From Candidatus Ethanoperedens thermophilum (lineage in GTDB: Archaea > Halobacteriota > Methanosarcinia > Methanosarcinales > EX4572-44), in the NCBI GenBank assembly GCA_012910725.1, contig WNEG01000049.1, positions 1 through 8,080 on the forward strand: a DNA stretch of 8,080 bases, written 5' to 3'. A program made the translations under genes and the position numbers. The notes under the pieces are model-generated. The model ran no database searches and was not told the DNA's origin. It worked only from the letters and a program-made list of their open reading frames with translations. Positions within the stretch are counted from its first letter, which is position 1. Every line of letters starts with the position of its first letter. This document shows, piece by piece, positions 5,998 through 8,080 of this stretch.

Positions 5998-7194
5998 TTA
6001 CTTACTATTTATAAAATCCCTGATGACGCTTCCTGCAAAGGTAAATAACTGCTTCTTGTTTAGATGGGGGGCTATTTTTCTAAGAAGAAATGACGGATGA
6101 TCCATATCACCATATTGTTTTACTGCATCCATGATCTTCTGGTCGTCAAAAATATTGATAAACTTATCTAACTGCTGATCACTGAAGCTTCCAAGCGTGT
6201 TGTGTATATACATGCCAACCGTAAGCTCTTTTCCAATACACTTTCGCCACATCGTATCATACAGCTTCAGCCCCTTCTTACTTGCATCACCAATGCTTGC
6301 CACTTCTCCTGCGATTTTGGCACAGACCGCACCTGTGTAGATTCCACCACCGGATGTTGGTTTTATCTGCCCTGCCGCATCACCAACGATAAGTACAGCA
6401 TCAGTACAGGTATGCTTCAACGCTCCAACAGGCATTCCACCAACAACCATGCTGGTAAATGAGCCCTGGTACCTTGTTGATACAATCGGGTGTTCTTTTA
6501 GCAGTTTTTGGAAATATTGATGTGCTGGTCTGTCAGAGGAATCCACACACAGGCCTATACGGACGATGCCGTCTGTTACGGGCACCACCCATGCAAAAAA
6601 TCCTGGTGCGACCTTGTTTCCGAGAAATAGTTCTACAAAATCAGCATCTTCTATCTCGTACCGACCCTCGACTTGAATGCCGCTTAGTACTTTTTCAACT
6701 CTACCAAGCCCGGACATCCGTGCAATGCCACTTTGAATACCATCTGCACCGATAACCACCTTTGTCTGTATTTCTCGCAGAGTGCCATTCTGCCGCACAG
6801 TTAACACTGCCCCGTTCTTGTTATTTCTAAGTACTGTCGCTTTCGTTCGCAAAATAAGATCTGCACCTTCATCAAGTGCCTTTGCTACCAGTGTACGGTC
6901 GAAGATTTTTCTGTCGATGACGTATGCTTTTGTTTTACCGCCGTCAACTTTTATGCAGTGGCAGCCCGGTGAGTAGATTCTTGCACCCCTGATATTACGG
7001 TACACAAAGGAACTGCTTGGTTTTAAATCGCATTCATCCAGTGCTTTTGTGCTGATAAGACCTGTGCATTGGACTGGTGAACCGATATAGGGGTGCTCTT
7101 CTATTATTAACGTATTAGCGCCGTGTTTTGCACTATATCGTGCAGCAATTGCTCCAACCGGTCCTGCACCAACTACCACAACATCGTATTTCAT
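5998..7194 (-). CDS. Divergent geranylgeranyl-reductase-family flavoprotein (GGR2)
   Basis: This 398-residue paralogue of GGR1 keeps the FAD framework: GAGPVG (9-14), SPVQC with C43, GADG (149-152) and GDAAGQIKPTSGGG (271-284). It departs in the substrate region. The position of YxWxFP reads FAWVVP (200-205), so the motif tyrosine and phenylalanine are replaced by Phe and Val, although RIG and the downstream glycine are partly kept. The position equivalent to C308 of GGR1 is a glycine (G302). Such changes suggest another prenyl substrate, for example the side chain of menaquinone or methanophenazine, or polyprenol; that is inference. Its ATG overlaps the stop of the DsrE-like gene by 4 nt, so the two are probably translated together. 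No ferredoxin gene is adjacent. Family assignment is firm, substrate is not. Confidence 0.88.
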   Translation of the reverse strand: MKYDVVVVGAGPVGAIAARYSAKHGANTLIIEEHPYIGSPVQCTGLISTKALDECDLKPSSSFVYRNIRGARIYSPGCHCIKVDGGKTKAYVIDRKIFDRTLVAKALDEGADLILRTKATVLRNNKNGAVLTVRQNGTLREIQTKVVIGADGIQSGIARMSGLGRVEKVLSGIQVEGRYEIEDADFVELFLGNKVAPGFFAWVVPVTDGIVRIGLCVDSSDRPAHQYFQKLLKEHPIVSTRYQGSFTSMVVGGMPVGALKHTCTDAVLIVGDAAGQIKPTSGGGIYTGAVCAKIAGEVASIGDASKKGLKLYDTMWRKCIGKELTVGMYIHNTLGSFSDQQLDKFINIFDDQKIMDAVKQYGDMDHPSFLLRKIAPHLNKKQLFTFAGSVIRDFINSK

Positions 7195-7577
7195 AGACTT
7201 ATAATCATGTGGCCTGATTGACTGTATTTAAGGAAGAGTTCTGCTACTTCATGCGCTTCAATGATCTTAACACCCTGTATTAACTCAGGCTCTTCCACCC
7301 CAATGATATCTGAGCCAAGACGACAGCATCGAAACACGACCCCAAGATTCAAGCATTCTTCCATTTTTTCGTCATACTTTGGCAGACCATTTATCTTTCC
7401 GGCTTTTCCAAGTAATACCCCCATTGGCCCCCACAATACCACTATCACATCAAGTCCTTTTTTACGATAGTACTTAGCAAATCGAAGTGTTTCGAGTGGA
7501 CTTGTGCTCTCATAAACCATGTTTTTCAAAAGCAAAAGCACTTTTTTTATTTCAGTATTATGCGTATCATCTGTCAT
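7191..7577 (-). CDS. DsrE/DsrF-like family protein
   Basis: This 128-residue soluble protein has a Rossmann-like alternating pattern: strand KVLLLL (12-17), helix, strand VIVVLW (44-49), GPMGVLL (50-56), then C75 and the CC pair at 84-85, and a C-terminal strand (HMIISL). This matches the DsrE-like fold, in which a conserved cysteine can carry sulfur or take part in thiol chemistry. C75, C84 and C85 are candidates for that role. In archaea many members have no known function. It is coupled to GGR2 by an ATGA overlap (7191-7194), so it may serve that enzyme or its regulation; no other sulfur-relay genes (DsrF/H, TusA) are present. No Shine-Dalgarno precedes ATG 7577, and the candidate TATA box lies so close that the transcript may be leaderless. 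Confidence 0.75.
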   Translation of the reverse strand: MTDDTHNTEIKKVLLLLKNMVYESTSPLETLRFAKYYRKKGLDVIVVLWGPMGVLLGKAGKINGLPKYDEKMEECLNLGVVFRCCRLGSDIIGVEEPELIQGVKIIEAHEVAELFLKYSQSGHMIISL

Positions 7578-7604
7578 CGTTTCTATATTGCATATCTATT
7601 ATGC

Positions 7605-7614
7605 TTTTATATAA
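7605..7614 (-). promoter_or_regulatory. Candidate TATA box of the dsrE-like/GGR2 operon, overlapping the pyrI stop
   Basis: On the minus strand TTATATAAAA spans 7614-7605 and includes the pyrI stop codon (7609-7607). A start site about 25 nt downstream would fall near 7584-7580, only a few bases before ATG 7577. With no ribosome binding site visible, this predicts a nearly leaderless mRNA. Confidence 0.55.
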
Positions 7615-8071
7615 GTTGTTCTGCTATCTCTTCTGAAATGATATGATCGCAGTACTTGCAGCGAAGAATAACCGGTTTTTTGGTGACCGTGAAACTGGAT
7701 GCTACCGGCTCATCACTGTTGGTGATGCAATCAGGATTGTTACATCTTACAATCCCTATAATCTCTTCTGGAAGTTCAACGTTGTATTTTGATACGACGT
7801 CATAGTTTCTAATAATGTTAATGGTGGCATCTGGTGAAATTAGCGATATTTTATCAACCTGTTTAGAATCAAGTTCTCTCCCCTCTATCTTTACAATGTC
7901 TTTTAATCCCATCTGCTTGCTTGCTACGTTCATAGCAATGCTCACAACAGAACCCGTGCTCCTTGCTATGCCAATTATGCGCATTACGTTTAAAGCTTGT
8001 CCTGCATTGATATGGTCAATCACAGTGCCATGTTCGATTGGTCGCACCAGGAGTTCTTTTTTAACACTCAT
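7607..8071 (-). CDS. pyrI: Aspartate carbamoyltransferase regulatory subunit
   Basis: The 154-residue protein matches the usual PyrI length. It binds nucleotide effectors and holds the catalytic PyrB trimers together in aspartate carbamoyltransferase, which catalyses the committed step of pyrimidine synthesis. The N-terminal allosteric domain begins with VRPIEHGTVIDHINAGQA (9-26). The C-terminal zinc domain shows RCNNPDCIT and RCKYC, giving four ligands C110, C115, C138 and C141 at the spacing known for E. coli PyrI. The start is ATG 8071, with only 9 nt visible upstream and no clear ribosome binding site. The ATGAG context would allow a 4-nt overlap with an upstream pyrB stop, as is common in archaea, but pyrB itself is outside the window. 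The stop lies inside the candidate promoter of the following gene. Confidence 0.96.
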   Translation of the reverse strand: MSVKKELLVRPIEHGTVIDHINAGQALNVMRIIGIARSTGSVVSIAMNVASKQMGLKDIVKIEGRELDSKQVDKISLISPDATINIIRNYDVVSKYNVELPEEIIGIVRCNNPDCITNSDEPVASSFTVTKKPVILRCKYCDHIISEEIAEQLI

Positions 8072-8080
8072 AGCTTCGCT

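Overview
The window reads as euryarchaeal DNA. The evidence is TATA-box promoters at archaeal spacing, two geranylgeranyl-reductase-family flavoproteins of the kind that saturate isoprenoid lipids, an archaeal-type PyrI, a V4R-domain protein, and short ATGA overlaps between co-oriented genes. A multihaem cytochrome c beside a membrane cytochrome b points to a respiratory or extracellular-electron-transfer lineage. Methanosarcinales, ANME-type, Syntrophoarchaea-like or Archaeoglobus-like relatives are all possible; the genus cannot be fixed from the sequence.

Layout. Bases 1-413 hold no credible gene. They contain five perfect 46-bp tandem repeats (1-230), a partial sixth copy, and then three related 21-nt hairpins, the last of which touches the ribosome binding site of the first gene. 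The plus strand then carries an ACT-like/V4R protein (414-1238), a cytoplasmic GH15 glucoamylase-type hydrolase starting at TTG (1296-3218), a 58-residue 2[4Fe-4S] ferredoxin (3290-3466), a geranylgeranyl reductase overlapping it by 4 nt (3463-4641), a membrane-anchored pentahaem cytochrome c (4680-5354) and a four-helix cytochrome b (5359-5991). The minus strand converges on this with only 6 bp between stop codons. Read from the right edge it carries pyrI (8071-7607), a DsrE-like protein (7577-7191) and a second, divergent geranylgeranyl-reductase paralogue (7194-5998).

How the parts may work together. The ferredoxin and GGR1 form a recognisable pair in which the ferredoxin supplies electrons to the flavoenzyme that saturates archaeal lipid chains. 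The cytochrome c and cytochrome b form a pair able to move electrons between a membrane quinone or phenazine pool and periplasmic or extracellular haems. GGR2 differs from GGR1 in the lipid-binding motif and in a cysteine, so it may act on another prenyl substrate such as a respiratory quinone tail; that is inference. pyrI belongs to pyrimidine synthesis, and its pyrB partner probably lies just beyond the right edge. The least explained parts are the palindrome-rich array at the left end and the GGR2/DsrE pairing.
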